49,671 nt of DNA from an uncultured Hellea sp. (GCA_938007935.1 CALLMD010000021.1:1-49671), one strand, 5' to 3'; positions 1-9,862 are shown, counted from the stretch's first letter. Translations and numbers: made by a program. Notes: a model not told the origin generated them from the sequence alone.

Positions 1-1044
1 ATCAAAACCGTCGGAGCCGTGAACTTCTTCAATATCAAAATATGTATCACCCTGCGCTTGACCACCCACGCCCGTATTCGCTGATAAATCGACAATTACG
101 CCTGCGTCAGAATTAAAATAACCTGCGATATCTTGACCATCCCCGCCATCCAAAATATCCGCGCCTTCACCGCCTTCGAGATAATCATTACCCCCGTCGC
201 CATTAAGGGTGTCGTCACCTTCATTACCAAATAATTGATCGTCACCATCACCACCAACTATTGTATCATTTCCGAGTCCGGCAAATATGATATCTGACAA
301 TTCTCCACCATTTAAGGCGTTATCGTTATTATTGCCTGTAATGTTATTGGCGGCCAAAGCCGCGCCAATAACATTTTCAATATTGTTTAATAGATCACCT
401 TCAGCCTCACTACCGCTGCCAGTGCCTGCTAATAAATCAACTGATATCGCACCAGATGAGAAGGCGTAAGAAACTGTATCGATACCTGCACCGCCATTGA
501 TTATATCTGCACCTTGACCACCATATATAAAGCTGCCTTGGTCGCCGACAGTTATTGTATCATTGCCGCCACCAGCCCAAGCACTGACATATACATCAGT
601 ATTCGTACCAACTGTGATAACATCATCACCTTGTCCTGTTGCAACATAGAAGAAGCCACCAGATTGAGTGTTTTCAGCGGAAATATTAATTGTATCAACG
701 TTGTTTGTACCTAGAAGCGAGAGAGACCAATACTCACCCGTTGCAGAATTAATTAACTCTACACGCTCAAAATTAGGCAGTAAAATACCAGTGGCTTGGA
801 AACCGGCTAGATCATCAGGGGAGCCAATAGGACCACCTCCCATTGGAGGCGTTGCAGAAAAAAGTTGTAAAGTATCATATCCTGCCCCTCCGTCTATAAA
901 GCCTTGAGAGCCAGGGGATATAATTACTAAATCATCGCCGTCACCCGCATCGACAGTATCAGTTCCCGTGTATGTTGTGATTGTATCTGCGAATTCTGTA
1001 CCTATTATAGTATCATCGCCTGTTGTTCCAAAAAAATCAGCCAT
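1..1044 (-). CDS. RTX calcium-binding repeat protein, C-terminus beyond the window
   Basis: The minus strand reads open without a stop from an ATG at 1044 to the window edge, giving 348 codons of an incomplete protein. An AGAGGA ribosome site lies 5-10 bases before the ATG. The protein begins MADFFGTTGDDTIIG and is rich in glycine-aspartate nonapeptides (GGxGxDxxx type), for example GNDTIVGGDGDDQLFG, which are the haemolysin-type calcium-binding repeats. Such proteins have no N-terminal signal peptide and are normally exported by a type I (ABC/MFP/TolC) secretion system using a C-terminal signal, which is not visible here. Between the repeat blocks (about residues 60-160) is a non-repeat stretch of unknown fold. 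It lies in the same direction as the RTX protease gene upstream, with a 218-base gap. The biological role cannot be read from this part. Confidence 0.85.
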   Translation of the reverse strand, partial: MADFFGTTGDDTIIGTEFADTITTYTGTDTVDAGDGDDLVIISPGSQGFIDGGAGYDTLQLFSATPPMGGGPIGSPDDLAGFQATGILLPNFERVELINSATGEYWSLSLLGTNNVDTINISAENTQSGGFFYVATGQGDDVITVGTNTDVYVSAWAGGGNDTITVGDQGSFIYGGQGADIINGGAGIDTVSYAFSSGAISVDLLAGTGSGSEAEGDLLNNIENVIGAALAANNITGNNNDNALNGGELSDIIFAGLGNDTIVGGDGDDQLFGNEGDDTLNGDGGNDYLEGGEGADILDGGDGQDIAGYFNSDAGVIVDLSANTGVGGQAQGDTYFDIEEVHGSDGFD

Positions 1045-1262
1045 AATTTTCCTCTCGCTTAATGGAAAGTGTTCATTTCGAAATTACGGGATGCGCCCCG
1101 ATTTCAGTTAATGAGATTATAATTATGAACTTGATTATGTCTAGTCTCAAAAATTTCTATATCATTAATGCGAAAATATATTATCATTTAAGGACAATCA
1201 AAGGGTCGTTGATAATTTAAAAATTGTACGGCAAGTTTACATCTTCGCGTTATCCCGTGGTT

Positions 1263-3107
1263 TTATACGATCATTATATCTAGACCGAAGGTATCAATAT
1301 CGATGCCAGCGCCGTTTTGGATTTCGAGGATGTCGCCATTGCCAAAGTCCAGCGTCAGGATTGTGCCAGCTGCATTAAGGCTGCCAAACATATCAACGAC
1401 CTCTTGCCCGGTGAGGGTGCCAGCGCCTGCCCAAAGCGCGTCATCAAGTTCTAGGCGGTCAGTCCCTGCTTGATCAAAGGCGTTAATGCGGTCTTCATCA
1501 TAGCCAACAGCAAAGACGAAGGTATCACGCGCGCCATCATCGCCGCCCCCGTTCAGCGTATCATTACCCGCCCCGCCATCTAAGCGGTCTGCGCCAATAG
1601 AGCCATTTAGAATATCATTACCATCTCCGCCAAAGAGTTGGTCTGACCCTGCCGCGCCAGAGAGATTGTCATTCCCAGCTTCGCCGTAGAGGATATCATT
1701 ATTACCTTGGCCAAAGAGGATATCATTATCATCCCCGCCAAAAAGGGTGTCATTGCCTGACCCGCCGCGTAGCGTATCGGCCCCGCCATCACCATAAAGC
1801 GTATCTGCGTCGCCTTGGCCAAGGATGCTATCATCACCATCTCCGCCATGAACAGTGTCATCCCCAATACCCGCTGATATGGAGTCTGCACCAACGCCGC
1901 CATCAATGGTGTCATTATCGCCGCCACCGCGAAGTGTGTCATCACCTGACCCGCCATCGATGACATCTTCACCATTGCCGCCATCGACTATGTCGGTACC
2001 ATCACCGCCGTCAAGTGTGTCATTACCAGCCAATCCTTGCAGATTATCATTACCTGAATAACCCGTTAAAACATTCACTCCTGCGTCGCCAGTCAGCATA
2101 TCTCCAAATGTAGAACCGAAGAGGTTTTCTATAGAGCTAAGTTGGTCGCCATCAGCGTGGCCTCCAGAGGTTGCTCCCGTAAGTAGATTCACTGACACGG
2201 CGACGTCTGAATCCGAATAACTTGCTTGATCTATTCCATTTCCTCCATTGAGGACATCATTGCCAAGCCCGCCGTTTAAGATATCGTTTCCGTCAGATCC
2301 GATAAGGGTATCATTACCACTATAGCCAAAGAGAGCGTCATCTCCTGTTAAGCCGTCAATAATATCGTCAAATTCCTCAAATCCATGGAGAATATCAGCC
2401 CCTGTGCTCTCTGTTACAATGTTTAAACCGAGGTCTTCTAGGATGCCTATATGAACGGGGTTAATGGGAAGGCGGTTGCCAGTAATTAACGTAGCGCTTA
2501 ATAGATCTCCAACGCCAGAAATATGACCTGTTGCTCCATAAATCCAACTATCAACAAGGATATTTTGGCCTCCATTTGCCGCAACTGCATTTGCCCCGGT
2601 AAAGTAGTAATTGCCGCCAATTTCTTCTGTATTTTCAGAGAAAAGCGTAGTGACTGGGGGGAAATTCCCAACAAATCCTAAAATATGACCAATCTCATGT
2701 GTCATTACCGTAAGAAGATCTGACTGCCCTGGGCCAATGCCCATTGGATTTGGTTCGTAAGTGGTGTCAAAGAAAAAACTACCATCATTAATTCGGTCAA
2801 TGTTAATTGTCATGCTTGCATCAAAATCGAATGGTCCACTGTCTGTATTAGTCGAAAGTTCTCCATTCACAACGTCAAGAAAAGGACCTCCCCCTGTCGA
2901 AGCAAATTGAGGGCCTGCCTCAGCTAATACGTTAGTGCCAAGACTTTCAAAAGAGAGGTCAATTTCAATATTGGCATTTGGAGCCTCAATGTAGCGCCCC
3001 CAATATTCTAATGAGGCTTGTATGACAGCCTCAACAGCTTGAATCATCGCTTCTGTTAGGCCTGAAGAGGCGACAGATGCATTGCGTATAACTGTGAAAC
3101 CAAACAT
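1263..3107 (-). CDS. RTX-repeat zinc metalloprotease-like secreted protein
   Basis: This is a 614-aa protein. Residues 1-230 form a protease-like domain with a zinc motif, HEIGHILGF, at 137-145: H137 and H141 would bind zinc and E138 would be the catalytic base. The metzincin pattern wants a third His or Asp at 147, but a glycine stands there, so a third ligand would have to come from elsewhere or activity may be altered. From about residue 235 to 540 run many GGxGxD-type calcium-binding nonapeptides, then a C-terminal domain (about 545-614, starting DTFVFAVGYDEDRI) like those that end serralysin-type type I secretion substrates. No signal peptide is present, as expected for type I export. 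No secretion transporter genes are in the window. The product is probably extracellular; the substrate is unknown. The family assignment is secure for RTX and moderate for protease activity. Confidence 0.85.
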   Translation of the reverse strand: MFGFTVIRNASVASSGLTEAMIQAVEAVIQASLEYWGRYIEAPNANIEIDLSFESLGTNVLAEAGPQFASTGGGPFLDVVNGELSTNTDSGPFDFDASMTINIDRINDGSFFFDTTYEPNPMGIGPGQSDLLTVMTHEIGHILGFVGNFPPVTTLFSENTEEIGGNYYFTGANAVAANGGQNILVDSWIYGATGHISGVGDLLSATLITGNRLPINPVHIGILEDLGLNIVTESTGADILHGFEEFDDIIDGLTGDDALFGYSGNDTLIGSDGNDILNGGLGNDVLNGGNGIDQASYSDSDVAVSVNLLTGATSGGHADGDQLSSIENLFGSTFGDMLTGDAGVNVLTGYSGNDNLQGLAGNDTLDGGDGTDIVDGGNGEDVIDGGSGDDTLRGGGDNDTIDGGVGADSISAGIGDDTVHGGDGDDSILGQGDADTLYGDGGADTLRGGSGNDTLFGGDDNDILFGQGNNDILYGEAGNDNLSGAAGSDQLFGGDGNDILNGSIGADRLDGGAGNDTLNGGGDDGARDTFVFAVGYDEDRINAFDQAGTDRLELDDALWAGAGTLTGQEVVDMFGSLNAAGTILTLDFGNGDILEIQNGAGIDIDTFGLDIMIV

Positions 3108-3252
3108 TTTAGACTCTTATTTTATTTAAAGCTGGATTATAGATCCACATGCAGGAAACTATATGAAGTTTATTAACACGGTCTTATACTCTGAATCGCG
3201 TATAAAAGCCATGCGGGTTCCTTGGATTTAAATAAGTAAAAATAGTCAAAAT

Positions 3253-3750
3253 ATGAGCAGCATCTATATTGCCTTTGGCGCGAACCTGTCCAATCCCAAA
3301 TCAACTTTCACCAAAGCGGTCGGCGCGCTTGAAGATCGCGGCGTGGCCATATTGAAAATGTCGGGTCTGTGGCAAAGCCCCGCTTGGCCCGCAGGCAGCG
3401 GGCAGCCCGATTATATTAATGCCTGCGCCCAAGTGGATTTTGACGGCACCGCGCGAGAGCTGCTGAATATATTACATGAAATTGAGGCCGAGTTTGGCCG
3501 CGAGAGAGGCGAGAAAAATGCCGCCCGCAGGCTTGATCTGGATTTGCTCGATTTTAAAGGGCAGGTGGTTCGTGACAAAAACGGGCTGAACTTGCCTCAT
3601 CCCCGTATGCTCTCGCGCGGCTTTGTTTTGCTGCCTTTGTCCGAAATCGCGGGTGAATGGCGCGACCCTGTTCAGGGCAAAGCGCTATGGGACTGGATTG
3701 CGCGGCTCCCCCTATCGGATGTCGCGCCGATGCGGAATTTGAGGGCATAA
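3253..3750 (+). CDS. folK: 2-amino-4-hydroxy-6-hydroxymethyldihydropteridine pyrophosphokinase
   Basis: The 165-aa product matches the HPPK family, which transfers pyrophosphate from ATP to 6-hydroxymethyl-7,8-dihydropterin in cytoplasmic folate synthesis. Visible family marks are the N-terminal YIAFGANLSNP, the FGRERGEKNAARRLDLDLLDF block around residues 79-99 (the two metal-binding aspartates are in the DLDLLD part), and the LPHPRMLSRGFVLLPLSEI block near the C-terminus. Length is normal. It is transcribed away from the RTX protease gene and converges on rpmG, with a hairpin between them. No other folate gene is adjacent. Confidence 0.95.
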   Translation: MSSIYIAFGANLSNPKSTFTKAVGALEDRGVAILKMSGLWQSPAWPAGSGQPDYINACAQVDFDGTARELLNILHEIEAEFGRERGEKNAARRLDLDLLDFKGQVVRDKNGLNLPHPRMLSRGFVLLPLSEIAGEWRDPVQGKALWDWIARLPLSDVAPMRNLRA

Positions 3751-3753
3751 AAA

Positions 3754-3783
3754 AACCGCCTCGTGCAAATGCACCTAGCGGTT
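3754..3783 (-). terminator. Rho-independent terminator between rpmG and folK
   Basis: AACCGC (3754-3759) pairs with GCGGTT (3778-3783), and an inner GTGCA/TGCAC pair extends the stem. Read on the minus strand the hairpin is followed by a run of T (the A run at about 3749-3755 on the plus strand), so it best serves rpmG. It may also stop folK transcription from the other side. Confidence 0.75.
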
Positions 3784-3816
3784 GATTGAATGCGTATTTC
3801 GTTTTGCGAAAAATCG

Positions 3817-3984
3817 CTACTTAATTTTACCTTCTTTGAAGTCGACATGCTTGCGGACAACGGGGTCATATTTCTTTTTGACCATCTTTTCAGTCATTGT
3901 CCGTGCGTTCTTTTTTGTGACGTAAAAATAGCCTGTATCAGCTGTGCTGTTAAGGCGGATTTTAATTGTTGTTGGCTTCGCCAT
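3817..3984 (-). CDS. rpmG: 50S ribosomal protein L33
   Basis: The 55-aa basic protein starts [20 protein letters not shown] and contains [24 protein letters not shown], a typical L33 core of the large ribosomal subunit. It has the alphaproteobacterial form without the zinc-binding cysteines. The ATG at 3984 is chosen because it gives the family's normal N-terminus and length; the reading frame stays open for 21 more codons upstream but these do not resemble L33. It is a single-gene unit between folK and the Nudix gene. Confidence 0.95.
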   Translation of the reverse strand: MAKPTTIKIRLNSTADTGYFYVTKKNARTMTEKMVKKKYDPVVRKHVDFKEGKIK

Positions 3985-4077
3985 GGCGCTATGCCTCTCT
4001 GCTAGAATTCGAAGCGCGGAACATACGCATAAACGAATGGGTGTCAACCGAGAAGAATCACGAAAATCACGACGAAA

Positions 4078-4836
4078 TTAGGCTCTTGGAAAGCGGTCAG
4101 TATTGAATTTGCCGCGTGTGGCGTGGGAAAAAAAGATGTCTGCTGGTGGTTTATCCGTGCTTAGATATTGCTCTAAGACACGGAGCATCATTTGGGTGGC
4201 GCGTTGCAACTCAAGCTCTTTGATTTGCGCGAAGGTAAACCAGCCAACATTAAGCAGCTCTGTGCTATCCTTGATTTTAGGCAGGCCCGGCATGCCGAGA
4301 TGTTTGACAAAAAACCAAGCATCAAAGCGTTTATGGCGATGGGGCGGCGTGATAGCGCGGCCAAAAACTTCTATGCCGGTCAGATCAGCTTTGAGGCCTG
4401 CTTTGCGAAAGGCATCCCATGACGGATTATTTATATTGCGGTTTGTCTCAGCTTTTTGGCCCAAAAAGAGTGAGGTTTCTTCATAGGTTTCACGCACAGA
4501 AGCGAGGGCAACGGCGCGGGCCTTTCGCGGCGTGAAAGCTGCCTCTAAAATACGGGCGCTGCGCGGGCTTAAATCCCCCGCATAATCGGCATAGCTGTCG
4601 GCGCGGTCGACCCGTCCGCCCGGAAAGACATAAACGCTCGGCATGAAGTCATGTCTGGATGAGCGCTGACCCATCAGGATTTTAGGGTTTTCCTTGGGGC
4701 CGTGAATGAGCACAATGGTTGAAGCGATACGCGGACGTACGGCGCGCGCTAGAGCTTTGCGTTTATCGCGCTCGGCTTGTGTCATTTTGATTTCGCCAAG
4801 CGAGGCGGGGCTTAAATTGTTAGTTGATTTACTCAC
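4078..4836 (-). CDS. Nudix hydrolase
   Basis: This 252-aa cytoplasmic protein has a Nudix fold. VYVFPGGRVD (about 68-77) provides the first half of the Nudix box and VRETYEETSLFLG (about 114-126) the second half, with the metal-binding R-E-x-x-E-E core at 115-120. An insertion of about 30 residues separates the halves, an arrangement seen in the long Nudix proteins related to eukaryotic NUDT19/NUDT7. The substrate cannot be named from the sequence; nucleoside diphosphate derivatives or CoA-type compounds are the family's usual targets. The gene starts 4 bases after the rnr stop, so it is probably co-transcribed with rnr. The Met at residue 18 (MTQAERDK) is an alternative start. Confidence 0.85.
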   Translation of the reverse strand: MSKSTNNLSPASLGEIKMTQAERDKRKALARAVRPRIASTIVLIHGPKENPKILMGQRSSRHDFMPSVYVFPGGRVDRADSYADYAGDLSPRSARILEAAFTPRKARAVALASVRETYEETSLFLGQKAETNRNINNPSWDAFRKAGLKADLTGIEVFGRAITPPHRHKRFDAWFFVKHLGMPGLPKIKDSTELLNVGWFTFAQIKELELQRATQMMLRVLEQYLSTDKPPADIFFSHATRGKFNTDRFPRA

Positions 4837-4840
4837 GCCT

Positions 4841-7051
4841 TTAACGCCTTTTGCGCCGATATTTCGAGCCGCGCGATTGAGGTTTATTAAAGCTACCGCG
4901 TTTGGGCTTTTTACCGGGTTCTGGCTTGGTCAGGATTTCAAAAATCAGACCGCCCGTAATGGGCGTGGCCTCAGTCAGACGCACTTTGACCTTACGGCCA
5001 AAGCGGTACGTCCCGCCGCTCTCCGCTCCGATAAGGGCTTTACGTTTCTCATCAAACACAAAATATTCATGGCCCAAACTGCGTGACGGTATCAACCCAT
5101 CTGCGCCTGTTTCATCCAGGGCGATGAACAGTCCAAATTTCGTCACCCCCGTAATCCGCGCGTCAAAATCGGCGCCCACGCGGTCCTCCAGATAAGCGGC
5201 GATATAACGGTCTTTGGCATCGCGCTCAGCGGCCATGGCGCGGCGCTCTGTACCTGAGATATGTTCGGCGATTTCCTTAAGCCGCGAGGCTTCGCGCTCA
5301 TCTGTGCCGTCCTCGCCCAAATTAAAAGCCGCAATTAATGCGCGGTGGACGACAAGGTCAGCATAACGCCTAATGGGCGAAGTAAAATGGGCGTAATGGG
5401 TGAGGTTTAATCCAAAATGGCCTTTGGGGTCTGGGTCATAAACGGCTTGGGATTGACTGCGCAGCACCGCCATGCCCACAGTTTCCGATAAGTCTTTTTC
5501 GGACGCTTGCGCCAGTAACGTATTAAGGCGCTTGGTGCTAGGGCGCTCTCCAAGTGACCATTTAAGCCCCATAGCAGGCAGGAAGTCCGAGAGGCCTTGT
5601 AGTTTCTCGCGTGAGGGCGGTTCATGGACGCGCACGATTGTCTGGACGCCTTTGACTGACAGCGCCTCTGCGGCGGCGACATTAGCTTGGACCATAAATT
5701 CTTCAACAAGCTTATGCGCGTCAAAGCGTTCCCGAACCGTAACTTTGGTGACTTCGCCTTTCTCATTCACATGAACGCGGCGTTCAGGCAGTTCAATAGC
5801 TAGCGGAGCTCTGGCTTGGCGGGCTTTACGCAGCGTTTGATAAGCCAAGTAAATATCTTTGAGAATATCCTCTACGGGCAGGGCCGCTTTGCCGGGATTG
5901 CCCTCAAAGGCTTCTTGGGCCTGTGCATAGGTCAGTCTTGCATGTGAGCGCATGATGCCGCGGTGAAATTTATGAGCTTTTTTATGGCCAGATTTATCAA
6001 AGCGCATACAGACGGCCATACAGGCGCGGTCTTCATCGGGCCGTAGAGAGCATAAATCAGAAGATAGCTCATGTGGGAGCATAGGCTCGACGCGGTCAGG
6101 CAGGTATACCGAGTTGCCTTTGTTTTCTGCTGTCCTATCAAGGGCGGAGCCGGGCGTGACAAAGGCCGCGACATCGGCAATTGCGACCCATATATCCCAG
6201 CCGCCTCCTTTCACGGGCTTGGCATAGACCGCATCGTCAAAGTCTTTGGCGTCCACAGGGTCAATCGTAACTAGCGGAATTTGGCGTAAATCTTCGCGCG
6301 ATTTAGATAGTTTTGGGAGGGTAAGCGCTTTGGCCTGCGCAATAACCTCGTCGTCAAAACCCATCGGGATTTCATGTTGATGCAGAGATATTAGAGAGGC
6401 GGCTTTGCCGTCATTAGCCGAGCCAATAATTTCAACGATTTCGGCAAGGCGTAAATCCCCCTTATTGCGGCGCGTCGAGCGAAACATAACAAGGTCATTG
6501 GGCCTCGCGTCACTGGGCACGCGTTCAGGTTTATAATCATGACGGGATTTTTTATCCACGGGCTGTATGCGCCATCCGCGCCCGCCTTCATAAAGAATGC
6601 CCAGATATTTCGAGGGGCCTGAGCCAAGCTTTTTAAGCACCTGCGCGATAATCAAGTCGTCTTTTTTCTTGATACGGCATAGCGCCCGACCGCCCACGCC
6701 TAGCGTCGCGGCCGCGTGACCGCGCGCTTTTTTAGATGTCGGGCCTTCGCGGACAATAATTTTGGGGGCAGGGCCGTCTTGTTTCCAAACCTCTGGCTCG
6801 CCAATCATATCGCCATGTGTATCAAGGCCCGTGACACGAATAACCATCACGCCGGGTAGGTCGTCAGCTTCGCGGTAGGTTTTCTTTTTGGACTTTAAGA
6901 GCCTGCCTTCATCGACAAGTTCGCGCAGGAGCTGGCGCAGGACACGGCGATCATCCCCTTTAACACCTAAGAGGCGGGCCAATCCTTTATTGTCATAGCG
7001 GTCAGGCTGGCCGCTGACGGCTTTTAAGATGCTGTCGCGGCTTAATTCCAT
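4841..7051 (-). CDS. rnr: Ribonuclease R
   Basis: The 736-aa protein has the RNase R layout: an N-terminal helix-turn-helix-like region (about 1-60), cold-shock/OB domains (about 65-210), the RNB catalytic domain (about 255-590) and a C-terminal S1 domain (GVTKFGLFIALDETGADGL), ending in a lysine/arginine-rich tail. The RNB active-site aspartates are visible in TIDPVDAKDFDDAV (D264, D270, D272, D273). The enzyme degrades structured RNA 3' to 5' and takes part in RNA quality control. The gene follows topA by 15 bases and precedes the Nudix gene by 4, suggesting a topA-rnr-Nudix transcription unit. This topA-rnr neighbourhood is common in alphaproteobacteria. Confidence 0.96.
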   Translation of the reverse strand: MELSRDSILKAVSGQPDRYDNKGLARLLGVKGDDRRVLRQLLRELVDEGRLLKSKKKTYREADDLPGVMVIRVTGLDTHGDMIGEPEVWKQDGPAPKIIVREGPTSKKARGHAAATLGVGGRALCRIKKKDDLIIAQVLKKLGSGPSKYLGILYEGGRGWRIQPVDKKSRHDYKPERVPSDARPNDLVMFRSTRRNKGDLRLAEIVEIIGSANDGKAASLISLHQHEIPMGFDDEVIAQAKALTLPKLSKSREDLRQIPLVTIDPVDAKDFDDAVYAKPVKGGGWDIWVAIADVAAFVTPGSALDRTAENKGNSVYLPDRVEPMLPHELSSDLCSLRPDEDRACMAVCMRFDKSGHKKAHKFHRGIMRSHARLTYAQAQEAFEGNPGKAALPVEDILKDIYLAYQTLRKARQARAPLAIELPERRVHVNEKGEVTKVTVRERFDAHKLVEEFMVQANVAAAEALSVKGVQTIVRVHEPPSREKLQGLSDFLPAMGLKWSLGERPSTKRLNTLLAQASEKDLSETVGMAVLRSQSQAVYDPDPKGHFGLNLTHYAHFTSPIRRYADLVVHRALIAAFNLGEDGTDEREASRLKEIAEHISGTERRAMAAERDAKDRYIAAYLEDRVGADFDARITGVTKFGLFIALDETGADGLIPSRSLGHEYFVFDEKRKALIGAESGGTYRFGRKVKVRLTEATPITGGLIFEILTKPEPGKKPKRGSFNKPQSRGSKYRRKRR

Positions 7052-7066
7052 GTTGTGTTTATAGAC

Positions 7067-9667
7067 CTATTCTGTGGCGGCGGGTTTCTTTTTTGCCGTT
7101 TTTTTCGCAGCTGTCTTTTTCTTAGCTGCGGGTTTCTTTTTAGCGGCTTTTTTCTTTTTCGTCGGCTTCTTCGCTTCTTTCGCCGCGATATATTCCAGCG
7201 CCATTTCCATGGTTACATCTTTTGGCTCGGTGCCTTTTGGAATGGTCGCATTGACCTTTTCATATTTGATGTAAGGGCCATAGCGGCCTTCCATGACTTG
7301 AACAGGTTTTTCTGTCTTAGGATGTTTGCCAAGGTCTTTGACGACTTTGCCTGCGCGGCTACGGCCCGGATTGGCGCGTTTATCGGCGATGCGGGAGACC
7401 GCTTCATTCATGCCGAGTGTAAACATTTCTTCTGGGTCTTTGATGCTGACATAGGTCGTGTTGTGCTTAAGATATGGGCCAAAACGTCCAAGAGCTGTAA
7501 TGATTTGATTGCCATCTTCGGGGTGAGAGCCGATTTTGCGCGGTAGATTAATCAGGCGCAGACCCTTTTCCAAATCCATTAAATCATATGGCCACGTTTT
7601 GGGTAGACTTGTTCGTTTGGGCTTCTTCTCTGTTTCCATTTCAACATATGGGCCGAAACGTCCTGTTTTGAGGACAATGTCTTTTTGTGTTTCGGGATGC
7701 TGACCCAGGATTTTATCTTCGGCCTGTGCGTCCATACCTTCACCGCCAAAGGGACGCGTGAATTTACAATCAGAGTAATTTGAGCAGCCGACAAAAGCGC
7801 CAAATTTTCCAAGTTTGAGCGAGAGAACGCCGTCAGCGCAGCTCGTGCATTTGCGCGGGTCAGAGCCATCTTCTTTGTCTGGGAAGACTTGTGGACGTAG
7901 CGCGTCATTTAGGGCGTCAAGCACATGGGTGATGCGGAGGTCTTTGGTTTCATCAATAGAGGCTGAAAATTCATTCCAGAAATCATTGAGCAGTTTTTTC
8001 CATTCAAGATCGCCCGCAGAAACAAGGTCGAGACGTTCTTCAAGATCGGCGGTGTAATTATACTGTACATATTTATTGAAAAAATTCTCGAGGAACGCCG
8101 TTAAGAGGCGGCCTTTATCAGACGGTGTGAAGCGGCGCTTATCCAGCTCGACATAGGTGCGGTCTTGGAGCACTTTAAGGATCGAGGCATAGGTTGACGG
8201 GCGGCCAATACCAAGCTCTTCCATGCGCTTAACAAGGCTGGCTTCTGAATAACGCGGGGGTGGCTGCGTGAAATGTTGCTCTGCATTGACATCTTTGGCT
8301 TCAATTTTGTCGCCTTCAACAACAGGGGCGAGCGTGGCATTTGTATCTTCTTCGCCTTCTGCGGCTTTGGGCTTGGTTTCTTCGTAAAGTTTCAAGAAGC
8401 CATCAAAGCGAATGACTTGGCCTGTGGCGCGCAGGCCAACAGTTTCTGCTTTATCTGCCATTTCGATGGTGGTGCGCTCAAGCTTGGCTGCCGCCATTTG
8501 CGAGGACATAGCGCGTTTCCAAATCAGCTCGTAAAGCTTTTTCATATCGCCCGATAATTTAAGGCTATCGGGCGTTCGCGCGAAGCTTGTCGGACGAATA
8601 GCTTCATGGGCCTCTTGGGCGTTTTTGGCTTTGGATTTATAGACGCGGTGTTGTCCGGGCAGATAGTCATCGCCAAATTCTGTGCCAATCGTGGCGCGGC
8701 AATCACTAATGGCCTCGCCGATCATCGAAATCCCATCTGTTCGCATATATGTAATGAGACCTGTTGTTTCGCCGCCAATATCCACGCCTTCATAAAGCAT
8801 CTGGGCGGTGCGCATGGTTTGTGTGGCGGAGAACCCTAATTTACGTGAGGCTTCTTGCTGCATCGTTGATGTCATAAACGGCGCTTGCGGATTACGGGTC
8901 AGCGGCTTGGCAACAACGCTAACGACAGACAGGTCAGCTGCATCGATTGCGGCTTTAGCCGCCATGGCATCTTTTTCATTGCCCAGTGAAAACTTTGTGA
9001 GTTTCTCACCTTTAAGCGCGACAAGGCGGGCTGGGAAGTCGCCGCCTTTATTGTTTTTGATATTGGCGCCCAAAGACCAATATTCTTGATTTTGAAAGTT
9101 TTCAATTTCAGTTTCGCGCTCACAAATCAGGCGCAGCGCAACAGATTGCACACGGCCAGCTGAGCGCGCGCCAGGAAGCTTGCGCCATAAGACAGGTGAG
9201 AGCGTAAAGCCGACAAGATAATCAAGCGCGCGACGCGCGAGATAGGCTTCGACCAATTCCATATCGATTTGGCGCGGTTTGGCGATGGCGTCTGTGACAG
9301 ATTTTTTTGTAATCGCGTTAAAGACGACCCGCTCAATCTCTTTATCTTTGAGTTGGTTCTTTTTCTTTTTTGATAGGACGTCCAGTAGATGCCATGAAAT
9401 CGCTTCACCTTCTCTGTCCGGGTCGGTTGCGAGGATGAGTTTGTCAGCTTTCTGAAGAGCCGTCTCTATATCTTTGACACGTTTTTTAGATTGGGTATCA
9501 ACCGCCCATGTCATTTCGAAATCATTTTCGGGATCGACTGAGCCATTTTTACTGGGAAGGTCACGTATGTGACCAAAGCTGGCAAGAACCTTATAATCTT
9601 TACCGAGGTATTTTTCGATGGTCTTGGCCTTGGCCGGGGACTCAACGATGACGAGATTCATGCCCAT
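7067..9667 (-). CDS. topA: DNA topoisomerase I
   Basis: This 866-aa type IA topoisomerase relaxes negative supercoils. The N-terminal Toprim domain shows VESPAKAKTIEKYLG with E9 and DPDREGE at about 82-88 (metal-binding acidic residues). The catalytic tyrosine is Y307 in GLITYMRTDG. A four-cysteine zinc ribbon (CTSC...CSNYSDC) follows the core, then several repeated C-terminal domains with G-R-F/Y-G-P-Y signatures, and a long Lys/Ala-rich tail (KKKPAAKKKTAAKK) typical of alphaproteobacterial TopA. Met3 (9661) is an equally plausible start and gives the usual MNLVIVESP beginning. It heads the topA-rnr-Nudix group. Confidence 0.97.
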   Translation of the reverse strand: MGMNLVIVESPAKAKTIEKYLGKDYKVLASFGHIRDLPSKNGSVDPENDFEMTWAVDTQSKKRVKDIETALQKADKLILATDPDREGEAISWHLLDVLSKKKKNQLKDKEIERVVFNAITKKSVTDAIAKPRQIDMELVEAYLARRALDYLVGFTLSPVLWRKLPGARSAGRVQSVALRLICERETEIENFQNQEYWSLGANIKNNKGGDFPARLVALKGEKLTKFSLGNEKDAMAAKAAIDAADLSVVSVVAKPLTRNPQAPFMTSTMQQEASRKLGFSATQTMRTAQMLYEGVDIGGETTGLITYMRTDGISMIGEAISDCRATIGTEFGDDYLPGQHRVYKSKAKNAQEAHEAIRPTSFARTPDSLKLSGDMKKLYELIWKRAMSSQMAAAKLERTTIEMADKAETVGLRATGQVIRFDGFLKLYEETKPKAAEGEEDTNATLAPVVEGDKIEAKDVNAEQHFTQPPPRYSEASLVKRMEELGIGRPSTYASILKVLQDRTYVELDKRRFTPSDKGRLLTAFLENFFNKYVQYNYTADLEERLDLVSAGDLEWKKLLNDFWNEFSASIDETKDLRITHVLDALNDALRPQVFPDKEDGSDPRKCTSCADGVLSLKLGKFGAFVGCSNYSDCKFTRPFGGEGMDAQAEDKILGQHPETQKDIVLKTGRFGPYVEMETEKKPKRTSLPKTWPYDLMDLEKGLRLINLPRKIGSHPEDGNQIITALGRFGPYLKHNTTYVSIKDPEEMFTLGMNEAVSRIADKRANPGRSRAGKVVKDLGKHPKTEKPVQVMEGRYGPYIKYEKVNATIPKGTEPKDVTMEMALEYIAAKEAKKPTKKKKAAKKKPAAKKKTAAKKTAKKKPAATE

Positions 9668-9821
9668 GGATTACCCAATATTATTGCGCCAGCGGGCCAA
9701 AATTGGGCAGCTGGCGGTTTTGAAAGAGCGCTCATTTGGAGGTTTGACTTTCGATTGTCAACCATCTGCGCCACTAAGATGTAAATCACAGATAAGCTTT
9801 ACAAGAGTTTAATTTTATCTT

Positions 9822-9840
9822 ATACACTTATAAAGTGTAT
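9822..9840. promoter_or_regulatory. Perfect 19-bp palindrome before a 64-aa gene
   Basis: ATACACTT and AAGTGTAT form perfect 8-bp arms around ATA, ending 22 bases before the ATG at 9863 and lying between the divergent topA and small-protein genes. Its size and symmetry suit a dimeric regulator's operator. No matching copy was seen elsewhere in the window, and the regulator is unknown. Confidence 0.45.
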
Positions 9841-9862
9841 TTATATATAGGGGTAAATCACC

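Noticed and set aside
1500..2400. Regularly spaced similar short units that could suggest a CRISPR array or DNA repeats
   Set aside because: The period is about 27 bases and in frame with the RTX protein; the units encode GGxGxDxxx nonapeptides and vary at wobble positions, so they are protein repeats.
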